Below are positions 16,094-26,566 of a DNA stretch of 64,000 nucleotides, piece by piece; position 1 is the first letter of the stretch; each line of letters opens with the position of its first letter. Under the pieces are notes generated by a model, which was not told the DNA's origin, searched no databases, and was given only the letters and a program-made list of their open reading frames with translations. Made by a program: the position numbers and the translations under genes. The DNA is from an uncultured Pelagibacteraceae bacterium (lineage in GTDB: Bacteria; Pseudomonadota; Alphaproteobacteria; Pelagibacterales; Pelagibacteraceae), in NCBI GenBank assembly GCA_902556905.1, contig CACDYK010000008.1, forward strand, positions 1-64,000. Reading direction: 5' to 3'.

Positions 16094-16147
16094 AGGTCAT
16101 AATAACTGACCTATTTTTAGCTTTATTTAATAAAAACAAGGTATAAT
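16094..16147 (+). promoter_or_regulatory. gltDB promoter region with an inverted repeat
   Basis: AGGTCA (16094-16099) and TGACCT (16107-16112) form a perfect 6-bp inverted repeat with a 7-nt spacer, so the half-site centres are 13 bp apart. A TATAAT -10 box lies at 16142-16147, 23 nt before the gltD ATG. The repeat centre would be near -50 relative to the start site, a usual place for a transcription activator. The identity of the binding protein is unknown. Confidence 0.5.
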
Positions 16148-16169
16148 TTGCCATAATTAATAAAAAATT

Positions 16170-17609
16170 ATGAATGATAAAATGCTTAAATTCGTAAAAA
16201 TAGGTCAACAAACTCCACCTAAAAGGGAGATTGATGTCAGAAAAAAAGATTTTAACGAGATTTATGACGAATTTATTAGTGAAAAAGCAAAAGAGCAATC
16301 CAGTAGGTGTTCTCAGTGTGGTGTCCCCTTTTGTCAGGTTCATTGTCCATTAAGCAATAATATTCCTGATTGGTTAAAGCTGACTGCAGAGGGAAGGCTT
16401 AAAGAAGCTTATGAATTATCTCAAAGTACAAATAATATGCCAGAAGTCTGCGGAAGAATATGTCCACAAGACAGATTATGTGAAGGAAATTGTGTTATTG
16501 AACAATCTGGCCACGGAACAGTAACCATTGGTTCAATGGAAAAATATATTACTGATAATGCTTGGGAACAAGGTTGGGTAAAACCTATAAATGTTTCTAA
16601 TGAAAAAAATGAAAGTGTTGGAATAATTGGTGCTGGACCAGCTGGTCTAGCTGCAGCTGAGGAATTGAGAAAAAGTGGATACAAAATTACAGTTTATGAC
16701 AGATATGATAGAGCTGGTGGATTATTGATTTATGGAATACCAAATTTTAAACTTGAAAAAGAAGTTGTTGAAAGAAGAACTAAACTTTTAAAAGATGGAG
16801 GAATTGAATTCATTCAAAATTTTGAAGTAGGTAAAGATGCGAGCTTGGAACAATTAAGAAAAAAACATGATGCAATTTTAATTGCAACAGGAGTTTACAA
16901 AGCTCGAGAGGTAGAGCTTCCAGGTAATGACCTAAATAATATTTTTCCTGCAATGGATTTTCTAACAGCATCAAATAAAAAGGGATTAGGTGATAAAGTA
17001 GAATTATTTGATAAAGGAGTTTTAAATGCTGAAGGAAAAGATATTGTTGTAATTGGTGGTGGAGATACAGCAATGGACTGTGTAAGAACATCAATAAGAC
17101 AAAAAGCAAAATCAGTTAAATGCTTGTATAGAAGAGACAAAGAGAATATGCCTGGATCAGCAAGAGAGGTAGCTAACGCTGAAGAAGAAGGAGTTGAATT
17201 TGTTTGGTTATCAAGTCCTAAGGAATTTAAAGGTATTAACAAAGTTGAAAAATTGATTGTCGACCAAATAAAATTAGGTGACCCTGATGAAAGTGGAAGA
17301 AGAAAACCTGAAGTTCAACAAAACTCAAGTTTTGAGGTCAAAGCTGACATGGTTATAAAAGCTTTAGGTTTTGATCCTGAAGATTTGCCAACTTTATTTG
17401 ACTCAAACGAACTACAAGTGACAAAATGGGGAACTGTAAAAACTGATTTTGATACAATGGAAACAAATTTAAGTGCGGTTTTTGCTGCAGGTGACATAAT
17501 TAGAGGTGCATCTTTAGTTGTCTGGGCGATTAAAGATGGAAGGGATGCAGCTGCTTCAATTAAAAAGCATTTGGAAAAAAAGCAATTAAAACAGGCAAAA
17601 GTAGCCTAA
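16170..17609 (+). CDS. gltD: Glutamate synthase (NADPH) small subunit
   Basis: The 479-residue protein starts with the Cys-rich Fe-S region (CSQCGVPFCQVHCP and CGRICPQDRLCEGNC) that helps carry electrons. It then has an FAD-binding GAGPAGLAAAEELR motif and an NAD(P)H-binding GGGDTAMDCVRTSIR motif, and ends with AAGDIIRGASLVVWAIKDGR. It passes electrons from NADPH to GltB for glutamate synthesis from glutamine and 2-oxoglutarate. It lies upstream of gltB with a TAATG overlap, the reverse of the common gltB-gltD order. Confidence 0.97.
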   Translation: MNDKMLKFVKIGQQTPPKREIDVRKKDFNEIYDEFISEKAKEQSSRCSQCGVPFCQVHCPLSNNIPDWLKLTAEGRLKEAYELSQSTNNMPEVCGRICPQDRLCEGNCVIEQSGHGTVTIGSMEKYITDNAWEQGWVKPINVSNEKNESVGIIGAGPAGLAAAEELRKSGYKITVYDRYDRAGGLLIYGIPNFKLEKEVVERRTKLLKDGGIEFIQNFEVGKDASLEQLRKKHDAILIATGVYKAREVELPGNDLNNIFPAMDFLTASNKKGLGDKVELFDKGVLNAEGKDIVVIGGGDTAMDCVRTSIRQKAKSVKCLYRRDKENMPGSAREVANAEEEGVEFVWLSSPKEFKGINKVEKLIVDQIKLGDPDESGRRKPEVQQNSSFEVKADMVIKALGFDPEDLPTLFDSNELQVTKWGTVKTDFDTMETNLSAVFAAGDIIRGASLVVWAIKDGRDAAASIKKHLEKKQLKQAKVA

Positions 17610-20600
17610 TGAAAAAATATAAAAAAAATTTTGAAATATTAAAGAAAAACAACGTTTACTCTGAAGACATGGAGCATGATGCTTGTGGTGTTGGTTTAAT
17701 TGCGTCTACTGAAGGAAAGAAATCACGTAAAATTGTTGAGTATGGAATTGAAGCTTTAAAAGCAGTTTGGCACAGAGGAGCGGTTGATGCTGATGGAAAG
17801 ACGGGAGATGGTGCGGGTATTCATGTAGAAATCCCAAAAGATTTTTTTATAGAAAAAGTAGAAGTCACAGGTCACACATACGATAATTCAGAAATATGTG
17901 TTGGAATGATTTTCTTGCCGAGAAATGATTATGCGGCACAAGAAAGCTGCAAAACAATAGTTGAGAGCGAATTAACAAAAAATGATTTTAGTATTTATGG
18001 TTGGAGACAAGTTCCGGTCAATCCAAAAGTATTAGGTGAAAAAGCATTTCAAACAATGCCCGAAATTATTCAAGTACTTTTTAAATCTAATAACCCAGAA
18101 TTGCTGAATAAAGATCTTGAGAGAAAAATTTATGAAACAAGAAGAATAATAGAAAATAAAGCTTTTCAAATTTCTTTAAATAATTTTTATATTTGTTCTC
18201 TTAGTTCAAAATCAATCATTTATAAGGGGATGTTTTTAGCTGAGGGTATTTCTGAATTTTTCTTAGATTTAAAAGATGATAGATTTGTTTCAAGATATGC
18301 AATTTTCCACCAAAGATTTTCAACTAATACTGCACCAAGTTGGAATTTAGCTCAACCTTTTAGAGCAATTGCTCATAATGGAGAAATCAATACATATCGT
18401 GGTAACAAAAATTGGATGAAGGTTCATGAGCAAGAAATGAACAGTCCACTATTTGATAACATAGAAAATTTAAAACCAGTAATTCAACAAGGTGCATCAG
18501 ACTCAGCTGCGTTAGATAATGTTTTTGAATTATTAAATATTTCAGGTCAGCCTGCACCTTTAGCAAAATTAATGTTAGTGCCTGATGCTTGGTCAAAAAA
18601 GAATAAAACTCTGCCTAAAGATCATCAACAATTGTTTAATTTTTTAAACAGTACTATGGAACCTTGGGACGGACCCGCAGCTATTGCAGGAACAGATAAT
18701 GAATGGGTAATTGCTGCGAATGATAGGAATGGATTGAGACCATTGAGATATACAATCACTAAAGATAATTTATTATTTGCAGGTTCAGAAACAGGAATGA
18801 TTGAACTTAATGAGAAAAAGATTTTAACGAAGGGGAGGTTAGGTCCAGGAGAAATAATTGGGGTTAGAATAGAAAAAGGAAAAGTATTTACTAATAGTAA
18901 AATTAAAGATTATTTAGCAAAGGAATATAAACACTTTAATTCTCAAATTATTGATTTAGATGAAAAAATTACAATCTCTGGAGAAAACCATTCATTTTCT
19001 GGAGATGATCTAAGAAGAAGACAATATACATTTGGATTGAGCTTAGAAGACTTAGAACTTATTTTGCACCCAATGGCTGAAGATGCAAAAGAAGCAATAG
19101 GCTCCATGGGCGATGATACTCCACTTGCAGTGTTGTCAGACAAATACAGACCTCTTTATCATTTCTTTAGACAAAATTTTAGCCAGGTAACAAATCCTCC
19201 AATAGACTCATTGAGAGAAAATAAGGTAATGAGTTTAAAAACAAGATTTGGAAATTTGGGTAACATTCTGGACTTTGATAATTTAACTAAGCAAAATATT
19301 TATGTTTTAAATAGTCCAATTTTATCAAACTCACAATTTGACAAATTTATTAATTTTTTTGGTAAAAATTCATTAGTCATAGATTGTACTTTTTCAAAAG
19401 ATCAGTCCTTATTTGAAGCAATAAAACAAGTTCAAAAAGATGCAGAAATTGCTGTAAGACAGGGTGTTACTCAATTAATTTTAAGTGATAAAGGATTATC
19501 AGAAAATAATTTACCCATCCCAATGCTGTTATGTGTAGGAGCAATCAATTCGTTCTTAATAGAAAAAAAATTAAGAGGCTATGTATCTATAAATGCCCAA
19601 TCTGGAGAAGCTTTAGATACTCACTCATTTGCTACTTTAATTGGTGTGGGAGCAACCACAGTAAACCCATATCTTGCTTTTGATAGCTTATATCAAAGAC
19701 ATGAAAAAAAACTTTTTGGAAAATTTAGTTTTGATGAATGTGTGCAGAGATATATCAAATCAGTGAATGCTGGACTTTTAAAGATTATGTCTAAAATGGG
19801 AATCTCTGTTTTGAGCTCATATAGAGGAGGATGTAATTTCGAAACTGTAGGTTTAAGTAGAACAATTGTTTCTGATTATTTTCCTGGTGTTGTATCAAAA
19901 ATATCTGGGATTGGATTAACAGGAATAGAAAAAAAAATTAGATCTATTCATAAAGAAGCATTTGAAAGTTCTGAAACTATTTTACCAATAGGTGGAATAT
20001 ATAGATATCGTAAAAATGGAGAAACACATCAGTATCAAGGAAAATTAATTCATTTATTACAAAGTGCAGTGGGATCTAATTCTTATGAAGCATATAAAAG
20101 ATATGCTGAGGGAATATATAACTTACCACCAATAAATTTGAGAGATTTGATTGATTTTAGATCAAAAAAATTGAAAGGACCAATAGATATTTCAGAGGTT
20201 GAGCCAATACAAAATATACTTAAAAGATTTGGAAGTGGAAGCATGTCACATGGAGCACTCTCAAAAGAAGCCCACGAAACTCTTGCTACTGGAATGAACA
20301 GAATTAAAGGAGCCTCCTGTAGTGGTGAAGGTGGAGAAGATGAGAGTAGATTTAAAGTTCTAGAAAATGGAGATAGTGCAAATTCTAGAGTAAAACAAAT
20401 AGCTTCAGCAAGATTTGGTGTAACTGTTAATTACTTAAATAATTGTAATGAAATTGAAATTAAAATAGCTCAAGGAGCAAAACCAGGAGAAGGTGGGCAA
20501 TTACCAGGGTTTAAAGTTACAGATGAGATTGCAAAATTAAGACATTCAACACCTGGAGTGACTTTAATATCACCTCCACCGCATCACGATATTTATTCAA

Positions 20601-22114
20601 TAGAAGATCTTGCTCAACTTATTTACGATTTGAAACAAATAAACCCTAAAGCAAGAATTGGGGTTAAACTTGTTGCATCATCAGGTGTAGGAACTATTGC
20701 AGCTGGTGTTGCTAAGGCTAAGGCAGATATAATATTAATATCAGGACACAACGGTGGCACTGGCGCAACACCACAAACTAGTGTTAAGTATGTTGGAATA
20801 CCATGGGAAATGGGATTAACAGAAGCTAATCAAGTTTTAACTTTAAACAATCTTAGACACAAAGTTACTTTAAGAACTGATGGTGGTATTAAAACAGGAA
20901 GAGATGTTGTTATTGCAGCAATGATGGGAGCTGAAGAATATGGAGTGGCAACTACTGCATTGGTTGCGATGGGTTGTATCATGGTTAGACAATGTCATTC
21001 AAACACATGTCCAGTTGGTGTTTGTACTCAAGATGATAAACTTAGAGAAAAATTTACAGGCACTCCAGATAAAGTAGTTAACTTATTCACTTTTATAGCA
21101 TCTGAGGTAAGAGAAATTTTAGCAAAAATAGGTTTTAAATCATTGAATGGTATAATTGGAAGGACGGACCTTTTAATGCAGGTTAGTAAAGCATCTCCAA
21201 ATCTTGATGATTTAGATTTGAACCCACTTTTTGTACAGGCAGATAATGGTAACAATAAAAGATATTGCGAAAATCAGGAAATAAATCATGTACCAGATAC
21301 ACTTGATCAAGAAATTTGGCCAGAGATTGAAAATTTTTTAGATAATTCTGAAAAGGTTGAGAAAGAATATATTATCAAAAATACTAATAGAGCTGTTGGA
21401 ACAAGAATATCTCACCATCTTTATAAAAAATATGGATATGAAAAGCTAAATGAAAACTTTTTAGTATTAAATTTTAAAGGTTCAGCGGGTCAATCATTTG
21501 GTGCTTTTTCTTCAAAAGGCTTAAAACTTGTTCTAAAAGGAGATGCTAATGATTACGTAGGCAAAGGGTTATCAGGTGCTACAATTTCAATCAAATTGTC
21601 CGATGAAAGTAATTTAATTTCAAATGAGAATACCATTATAGGTAATACCGTTTTATATGGTGCAACCTCAGGAAAACTATTTGCAGCTGGACAAGCGGGA
21701 GAAAGATTTGCTGTTCGAAATTCTGGAGCAACTACAGTAATTGAAGGATGTGACTCGAATGGTTGTGAATACATGACAGGAGGAACAGTAGTAATTTTAG
21801 GTGATGTAGGTGATAATTTTGCAGCTGGTATGACAGGGGGGATGGCATTTATTTATGATAAATCAAGAGAATTTGAAAAAAAAGTAAACAATGAATCTGT
21901 TGTATGGCAAAATGTAGAAACAGATTATTGGAAAACATATCTTAAAGATTTAATAAAAGAGCATTTTGAGGAAACCGGATCTAATTTATCAAAATTGTTA
22001 ATTGAAAATTATGATGAGGAGCTAAAGAATTTTGTACAAGTTTGCCCAAAAGAAATGCTTGATAAGTTAAGCAATCCAATTAGTCTTAAACCAGTTATTA
22101 AAGAAGTTAGTTAA
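17609..22114 (+). CDS. gltB: Glutamate synthase (NADPH) large subunit
   Basis: The 1501-residue protein has a 25-residue propeptide before catalytic Cys26 in HDACGVGLIAS, an N-terminal class II glutamine amidotransferase domain (FHQRFSTNTAPSW, AHNGEINTYRGN) and a central domain. An FMN-binding synthase domain follows (GEGGEDESRF, ISGHNGGTGATPQTS) with the 3Fe-4S cysteines in CHSNTCPVGVC, and it ends in a GXGXG beta-helix domain. It makes two glutamate from glutamine and 2-oxoglutarate, the main ammonium assimilation route with glutamine synthetase. The start is fixed by the TAATG overlap with gltD. Its stop shares TTAA with the convergent hydrolase gene. Confidence 0.98.
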   Translation: MKKYKKNFEILKKNNVYSEDMEHDACGVGLIASTEGKKSRKIVEYGIEALKAVWHRGAVDADGKTGDGAGIHVEIPKDFFIEKVEVTGHTYDNSEICVGMIFLPRNDYAAQESCKTIVESELTKNDFSIYGWRQVPVNPKVLGEKAFQTMPEIIQVLFKSNNPELLNKDLERKIYETRRIIENKAFQISLNNFYICSLSSKSIIYKGMFLAEGISEFFLDLKDDRFVSRYAIFHQRFSTNTAPSWNLAQPFRAIAHNGEINTYRGNKNWMKVHEQEMNSPLFDNIENLKPVIQQGASDSAALDNVFELLNISGQPAPLAKLMLVPDAWSKKNKTLPKDHQQLFNFLNSTMEPWDGPAAIAGTDNEWVIAANDRNGLRPLRYTITKDNLLFAGSETGMIELNEKKILTKGRLGPGEIIGVRIEKGKVFTNSKIKDYLAKEYKHFNSQIIDLDEKITISGENHSFSGDDLRRRQYTFGLSLEDLELILHPMAEDAKEAIGSMGDDTPLAVLSDKYRPLYHFFRQNFSQVTNPPIDSLRENKVMSLKTRFGNLGNILDFDNLTKQNIYVLNSPILSNSQFDKFINFFGKNSLVIDCTFSKDQSLFEAIKQVQKDAEIAVRQGVTQLILSDKGLSENNLPIPMLLCVGAINSFLIEKKLRGYVSINAQSGEALDTHSFATLIGVGATTVNPYLAFDSLYQRHEKKLFGKFSFDECVQRYIKSVNAGLLKIMSKMGISVLSSYRGGCNFETVGLSRTIVSDYFPGVVSKISGIGLTGIEKKIRSIHKEAFESSETILPIGGIYRYRKNGETHQYQGKLIHLLQSAVGSNSYEAYKRYAEGIYNLPPINLRDLIDFRSKKLKGPIDISEVEPIQNILKRFGSGSMSHGALSKEAHETLATGMNRIKGASCSGEGGEDESRFKVLENGDSANSRVKQIASARFGVTVNYLNNCNEIEIKIAQGAKPGEGGQLPGFKVTDEIAKLRHSTPGVTLISPPPHHDIYSIEDLAQLIYDLKQINPKARIGVKLVASSGVGTIAAGVAKAKADIILISGHNGGTGATPQTSVKYVGIPWEMGLTEANQVLTLNNLRHKVTLRTDGGIKTGRDVVIAAMMGAEEYGVATTALVAMGCIMVRQCHSNTCPVGVCTQDDKLREKFTGTPDKVVNLFTFIASEVREILAKIGFKSLNGIIGRTDLLMQVSKASPNLDDLDLNPLFVQADNGNNKRYCENQEINHVPDTLDQEIWPEIENFLDNSEKVEKEYIIKNTNRAVGTRISHHLYKKYGYEKLNENFLVLNFKGSAGQSFGAFSSKGLKLVLKGDANDYVGKGLSGATISIKLSDESNLISNENTIIGNTVLYGATSGKLFAAGQAGERFAVRNSGATTVIEGCDSNGCEYMTGGTVVILGDVGDNFAAGMTGGMAFIYDKSREFEKKVNNESVVWQNVETDYWKTYLKDLIKEHFEETGSNLSKLLIENYDEELKNFVQVCPKEMLDKLSNPISLKPVIKEVS

Positions 22115-22854
22115 ATAATCAATTTAAGTTCTTTTATTATTATTTTAAGCCATTTTTGACTTGATAAACTATGATCACCATCTTTAACAATAACTAATTT
22201 TTTTTTCGCTTTTTGAAATATTTTTAAAACTTTTCTTGAATAAGAAACTGGCACTACTTCATCTTTTTGACCATGGACCATAGTAACACTTATTTTGGAA
22301 TTTATTTTTTTATTTAAAACCTTGTTTTTTCTACCATCTTTTATTAATTGAAGAGTAATTGGATATTCATAATTTCCATGCTTTAATTGTAAAATTCCTT
22401 TTTGAATAGTTTCGGACTTCATTTTTTTAGTGAATTTTTTCCACATTAAATTTTCTAAAAACTCAGGAGCTGAACCAATACCTAAAAAACCTTTTATTTG
22501 TTTTTTAAATTCTTGAAATTGTTTTATTGCTAACCATGAACCCATGCTTGAGCCAACAATAATAAGGTCATTCTTTTTAACAAATTTTTTAATAAGAGCT
22601 GATGTTTCATTGCTCCATTTTGTAATATTACCATTTATAAATTTTCCTGATGATTTTCCATGTCCTGAATATTCAAGTGCTAAAAAACTTAGTTTGTTTT
22701 TTTTAGCAAATTTTAAAAAAGTATTTGGTTTTTTTCCCTCTAAATCAGACATAAAGCCATGTAAAAAAACAATAAAAGGAGCACCTTTATAAACATTGCA
22801 AATAAATCTTATTTTCTTATTTTTTGAGATTTTATGATATTTGAAATGAGTCAT
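22111..22854 (-). CDS. Alpha/beta hydrolase (serine hydrolase, ABHD10-like)
   Basis: The 247-residue protein shows an alpha/beta-hydrolase pattern: the oxyanion segment FLHGFMSD, the nucleophile elbow VGSSMGSW, an Asp in VHGQKDEVVP and the catalytic His in DGDHSLSS. The layout suggests an esterase or thioesterase-like enzyme, cytosolic because no signal peptide is seen. The substrate cannot be named. It shares TTAA with gltB as opposing stop codons. Confidence 0.85.
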   Translation of the reverse strand: MTHFKYHKISKNKKIRFICNVYKGAPFIVFLHGFMSDLEGKKPNTFLKFAKKNKLSFLALEYSGHGKSSGKFINGNITKWSNETSALIKKFVKKNDLIIVGSSMGSWLAIKQFQEFKKQIKGFLGIGSAPEFLENLMWKKFTKKMKSETIQKGILQLKHGNYEYPITLQLIKDGRKNKVLNKKINSKISVTMVHGQKDEVVPVSYSRKVLKIFQKAKKKLVIVKDGDHSLSSQKWLKIIIKELKLII

Positions 22855-22896
22855 AATCGTTTATATGTTTAGTCTAATATTATATAATATTATCAA

Positions 22897-24051
22897 ATGT
22901 CTTCTAATTTAAAAGTTTTACAAGTCATACCAAAATTAGGATATGGGGGAGCAGAAACGGGTTGTTATGACATTGCTCATTACTTACCAGAAAACGAATG
23001 TGAATCTTATGTCGTAACTAGTGGCGGGGAACTTCTCAAATTTATAGATAAAAAAAAAGTAAAAATAATAAAACTTCCTGTTCATAGTAAAAATCCATTA
23101 ATTATATTTATAAATTTTTTAGCTTTAATTGGTGTGATACTGATTAATAATATCTCAATTGTGCATGCCAGAAGTAGAGCTCCTGCTTGGTCATGTTTGT
23201 TAGCAGCTAAAATTACTGGTAGAAAATTTGTTACTACTTTTCATGGGACTTATAATTTTAATAGTAAATTTAAAAAATTCTATAATTCTGTAATGGTTAG
23301 GTCAGATTTAATTATAGCGGGATCTAATTTTATTTTTTCTCATATCAAAGAAAATTATACAAAATATCTTGATGCTAAAAAAAAACTTTTAGTTATTTTT
23401 AGAGGTATTAACGTTGATTATTTCGACCCAACCACCAAACTTGATAGTGATGAAAAAAAATTATTAAAAGAATGGCAAATAGAAAAAGATAAAAAGATAA
23501 TTCTTTTGCCTGGAAGATTGACAGGATGGAAGGGACAAGAGGTTTTTATAGAGGCAGTTAATTTAGTAAATATTGAACTTGGATATGAGGCTTTTTATGC
23601 AATAATACTTGGAAGTGACCAAGGTAGAGAACTATATAAAAAAAAACTTATCAGACTTACAGAGCAGTATAGATTGATTAATCAGGTAAAATTTATTGAT
23701 CATTGTAAGGATATGGCCTTAGCTTACAAAGTTTCTGACATAGTAGTATCAGCTTCAATTGAACCAGAGGCTTTTGGAAGAGTTGCTGTTGAAGCTCAAT
23801 CAATGGAAAGACCGATAATTGCAAGTAATATTGGGGGATCTAATGAAACTGTAATTGATGAAAAAACTGGTTTTTTATTTGATTCTAACAACCCAAAATC
23901 ATTAAGCAAAAAAATTTTAAAGGTACTTTCTATGGATGAATCATCATTACAATCAATAGGTAAAGAAGGAAGAAAAAACATAATTCAAAAATTTAATGTT
24001 GAAAAAATGTGCTTTTCTACTTATTCAGAGTATAAAAAGATATTAAATTAA
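22897..24051 (+). CDS. GT4-family glycosyltransferase
   Basis: The 384-residue protein has a GT-B fold. The N-terminal domain starts VLQVIPKLGYGGAETG, and the C-terminal nucleotide-sugar domain has LPGRLTGWKGQEVFIEA and the E-x7-E motif in EPEAFGRVAVEAQSMERPI. It likely adds a sugar to a lipid or polysaccharide precursor of the cell envelope. It is not in a polysaccharide cluster: its stop codon overlaps the thrS ATG (TAATG), so it is co-transcribed with translation genes. Confidence 0.92.
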   Translation: MSSNLKVLQVIPKLGYGGAETGCYDIAHYLPENECESYVVTSGGELLKFIDKKKVKIIKLPVHSKNPLIIFINFLALIGVILINNISIVHARSRAPAWSCLLAAKITGRKFVTTFHGTYNFNSKFKKFYNSVMVRSDLIIAGSNFIFSHIKENYTKYLDAKKKLLVIFRGINVDYFDPTTKLDSDEKKLLKEWQIEKDKKIILLPGRLTGWKGQEVFIEAVNLVNIELGYEAFYAIILGSDQGRELYKKKLIRLTEQYRLINQVKFIDHCKDMALAYKVSDIVVSASIEPEAFGRVAVEAQSMERPIIASNIGGSNETVIDEKTGFLFDSNNPKSLSKKILKVLSMDESSLQSIGKEGRKNIIQKFNVEKMCFSTYSEYKKILN

Positions 24052-25967
24052 TGCCTATAATTACATTGCCAGATGGAAATAATTTGACATTTCCAGACAA
24101 AGTTACAGGTCTAGATGTAGCTGAAAAAATTAGTAAGTCCCTTGCTAAACAAGCTATGGTCATAAGTGTTGATGGTGATTTAAAAGATTTAGATTTTTTA
24201 ATAGAAAAAGATTGTTCTATTAAAATTTTTACATCAAAAAATCCTGAGGGCTTAGAAACCATAAGACACGATACAGCTCATATATTGGCTATGGCTGTTC
24301 AAGAACTATTTCCTGGAACACAAGTAACTATTGGGCCAGTTATTGAAAATGGTTTTTACTATGATTTTGCAAGAAAAGAACCTTTTACTGAAGATGACTT
24401 AGAAAAAATTGAAAATAAAATGAAAGAAATTGTGGATAGAAATGAAATTACAAAAAGAGAAGTTTGGGAGAGGAATAAAGCTATTTCACATTTTAAAAAA
24501 AAAGGAGAAAATTATAAAGCAGAATTAATTGAAGCAATCCCAGAAAATGAAGATGTATCTATTTATTTTCATGGTGAATGGCACGACTTATGCAGAGGAC
24601 CACATCTTTCCTCAACAGGTAAAATCGGAAAATTTTTTAAGCTTACGAAAGTTTCAGGAGCTTATTGGAGAGGAGACTCTAATAATGAAATGTTACAAAG
24701 AATATACGGTACAAGCTGGGCAACTCAAAAAGATCTGGATGAATATTTAAAAAGAATTGAAGAAGCTGAAAAAAGAGATCACCGAAAACTTGGAAAAGAA
24801 ATGGATTTATTTCATTTTAGAGAAGAAAGTCCAGGTTCAGTATTTTGGCACGAAAAAGGTTGGGCTTTATTTCAAAAATTAATTAATTATATGAGAGCTA
24901 GACAAGATGCTGCTGGTTATAAAGAGGTCAATACTCCAGAGATACTTGATAGGCAGTTGTGGGAAAAATCTGGTCATTGGGAAAAATACGGTGAAAACAT
25001 GTATACTTCACAAACTCCAGACGAAAAAGTATTTGCTATTAAACCCATGAATTGTCCTGGGCATATTCAGGTATTTAATCAAGGTTTAAAAAGCTATAGA
25101 GATCTCCCTTTACGTATAACAGAATTTGGAAAAGTACATCGTTACGAACCTTCAGGAGCACTACATGGCTTACTAAGAGTGAGAGCATTTACTCAAGATG
25201 ATGCTCATATATTTTGTTCTGAGGATCAAATTACAAGCGAATGTTTAGAGGTAACTAATTTGATTTTAGATATTTATAAAGATTGGGGTTTTGAAAATGT
25301 AATTCTAAAATATGCAGATAGACCAGATGTAAGAGTTGGTGATGATGAAGTTTGGGATAAAGCTGAAGCCTCTTTACTCGAAGCAGTCAAAGCCTCTAAG
25401 TTGGAATATAGTATTAACAAAGGTGAAGGGGCATTTTATGGTCCTAAAATTGAATTTGTTTTAAGAGATGCAATCGGAAGAGATTGGCAGTGTGGAACTT
25501 TGCAAGTTGACTTAAATTTACCAGGAAGATTAGATGCCTCATATGTTGATAAAGATGGAACCAAAAAAGTTCCTGTTATGCTTCATAGAGCATTATTTGG
25601 TTCTCTAGAAAGATTTATTGGAATTTTAATTGAAAACTATGCTGGAAAGTTTCCTTTTTGGATATCTCCTTTACAAACTATGGTGATACCGATTTCAGAA
25701 GAATTTAATGATTATGCGGTTAAGGTATCAAAAAAAATAAAAGATGTAGGCATTAGTTCTGTAGTTGATTTGAAAAATAATAATTTAAATTATAAAATTA
25801 GAGATCATTCTCTAGCAAAAATACCTCTTTTGTTAATTTGTGGTAAAAAAGAAGTTGACTCCAATTCAGTAACGATTAGAAGATTAGACTCTAATAAACA
25901 AGAAAATATGGGTATAGAACAATTTTTAAAAACATTCTCTGCTTTGAATAAAGCATCATCAAACTAA
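24051..25967 (+). CDS. thrS: Threonyl-tRNA synthetase
   Basis: The 638-residue protein has the standard order: TGS domain (1-60), editing domain with HDTAHILAMAV, class II catalytic core with zinc-binding Cys/His in MNCPGHIQVF, motif 2 in KVHRYEPSGALHGLLRVR, and a C-terminal anticodon-binding domain from about residue 540. It charges tRNA-Thr in the cytosol. It leads directly into infC with no spacer, the classical thrS-infC-rpmI-rplT-pheST order. Confidence 0.98.
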   Translation: MPIITLPDGNNLTFPDKVTGLDVAEKISKSLAKQAMVISVDGDLKDLDFLIEKDCSIKIFTSKNPEGLETIRHDTAHILAMAVQELFPGTQVTIGPVIENGFYYDFARKEPFTEDDLEKIENKMKEIVDRNEITKREVWERNKAISHFKKKGENYKAELIEAIPENEDVSIYFHGEWHDLCRGPHLSSTGKIGKFFKLTKVSGAYWRGDSNNEMLQRIYGTSWATQKDLDEYLKRIEEAEKRDHRKLGKEMDLFHFREESPGSVFWHEKGWALFQKLINYMRARQDAAGYKEVNTPEILDRQLWEKSGHWEKYGENMYTSQTPDEKVFAIKPMNCPGHIQVFNQGLKSYRDLPLRITEFGKVHRYEPSGALHGLLRVRAFTQDDAHIFCSEDQITSECLEVTNLILDIYKDWGFENVILKYADRPDVRVGDDEVWDKAEASLLEAVKASKLEYSINKGEGAFYGPKIEFVLRDAIGRDWQCGTLQVDLNLPGRLDASYVDKDGTKKVPVMLHRALFGSLERFIGILIENYAGKFPFWISPLQTMVIPISEEFNDYAVKVSKKIKDVGISSVVDLKNNNLNYKIRDHSLAKIPLLLICGKKEVDSNSVTIRRLDSNKQENMGIEQFLKTFSALNKASSN

Positions 25968-26513
25968 GTGGCAGATTTCAAACAAAACTACTTTCAAAGA
26001 AGAACTAAAGATCGAGGTCCAAGATCTAATAATAGGATTTCTTCTCCCGATGTTCAAGTCATTGCTAGCGATGGAGAAAACCTTGGTGTAATGAACACAA
26101 ATGAAGCTATTTCGATGGCTAAAAATCAAGGATTAGATTTAATTGAAATAGCTGCAAATGCAAACCCTCCTGTTTGTAAAATAATGGACATGGGTAAATT
26201 TAAATATGATGCCCAAAAGAAAGCTAATATTGCAAAGAAAAAACAAAAAATTGTTCTTTTAAAAGAAATTAAAATGAGACCAGTTACAGAGACTCATGAC
26301 TATGATTTTAAAGTAAAAAATGCAAAAAAATTTATAGCCAAAGGAGATAAGGTAAAATTTACTGTGAGATTTAAAGGCCGTGAGCTTCAACACTCTCATT
26401 TAGGAAAAGAGCTAATGGACAAGATTAAAGAAGATATGAAGGATATTGGCAAAGTAGAATTACACCCTAAGTTTGATGGCAAGCAAATGATTATGGTAAT
26501 TCAGCCTTTATAG
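25968..26513 (+). CDS. infC: Translation initiation factor IF-3
   Basis: The 181-residue protein has both IF-3 domains: the N-terminal part (VQVIASDGENLGVM, NPPVCKIMDMGKFKY), a Lys-rich linker, and the C-terminal ribosome-binding part (RPVTETHDYDFKVKNA, RFKGRELQHSHLG). It binds the 30S subunit and checks the start codon. The start is GTG at 25968, immediately after the thrS stop. Non-AUG starts in infC are associated in E. coli with autoregulation by IF-3 (there AUU), so GTG here could serve a similar control. Confidence 0.97.
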   Translation: MADFKQNYFQRRTKDRGPRSNNRISSPDVQVIASDGENLGVMNTNEAISMAKNQGLDLIEIAANANPPVCKIMDMGKFKYDAQKKANIAKKKQKIVLLKEIKMRPVTETHDYDFKVKNAKKFIAKGDKVKFTVRFKGRELQHSHLGKELMDKIKEDMKDIGKVELHPKFDGKQMIMVIQPL

Positions 26514-26566
26514 GCCTTAATATAGGTTGTAAATTTATATCAATCTTTGTATAACACCGCAGAATT

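Noticed and set aside
16810..17242. Minus-strand ORFs of 99 and 115 codons within gltD
   Set aside because: They lie wholly inside gltD, whose motifs are unmistakable, and have low-complexity or Ser/Pro-rich shadow composition.
26514..26566. L20-type pseudoknot autoregulatory site before rpmI
   Set aside because: The position suits it, but I could not find paired segments convincing enough to report as a feature.
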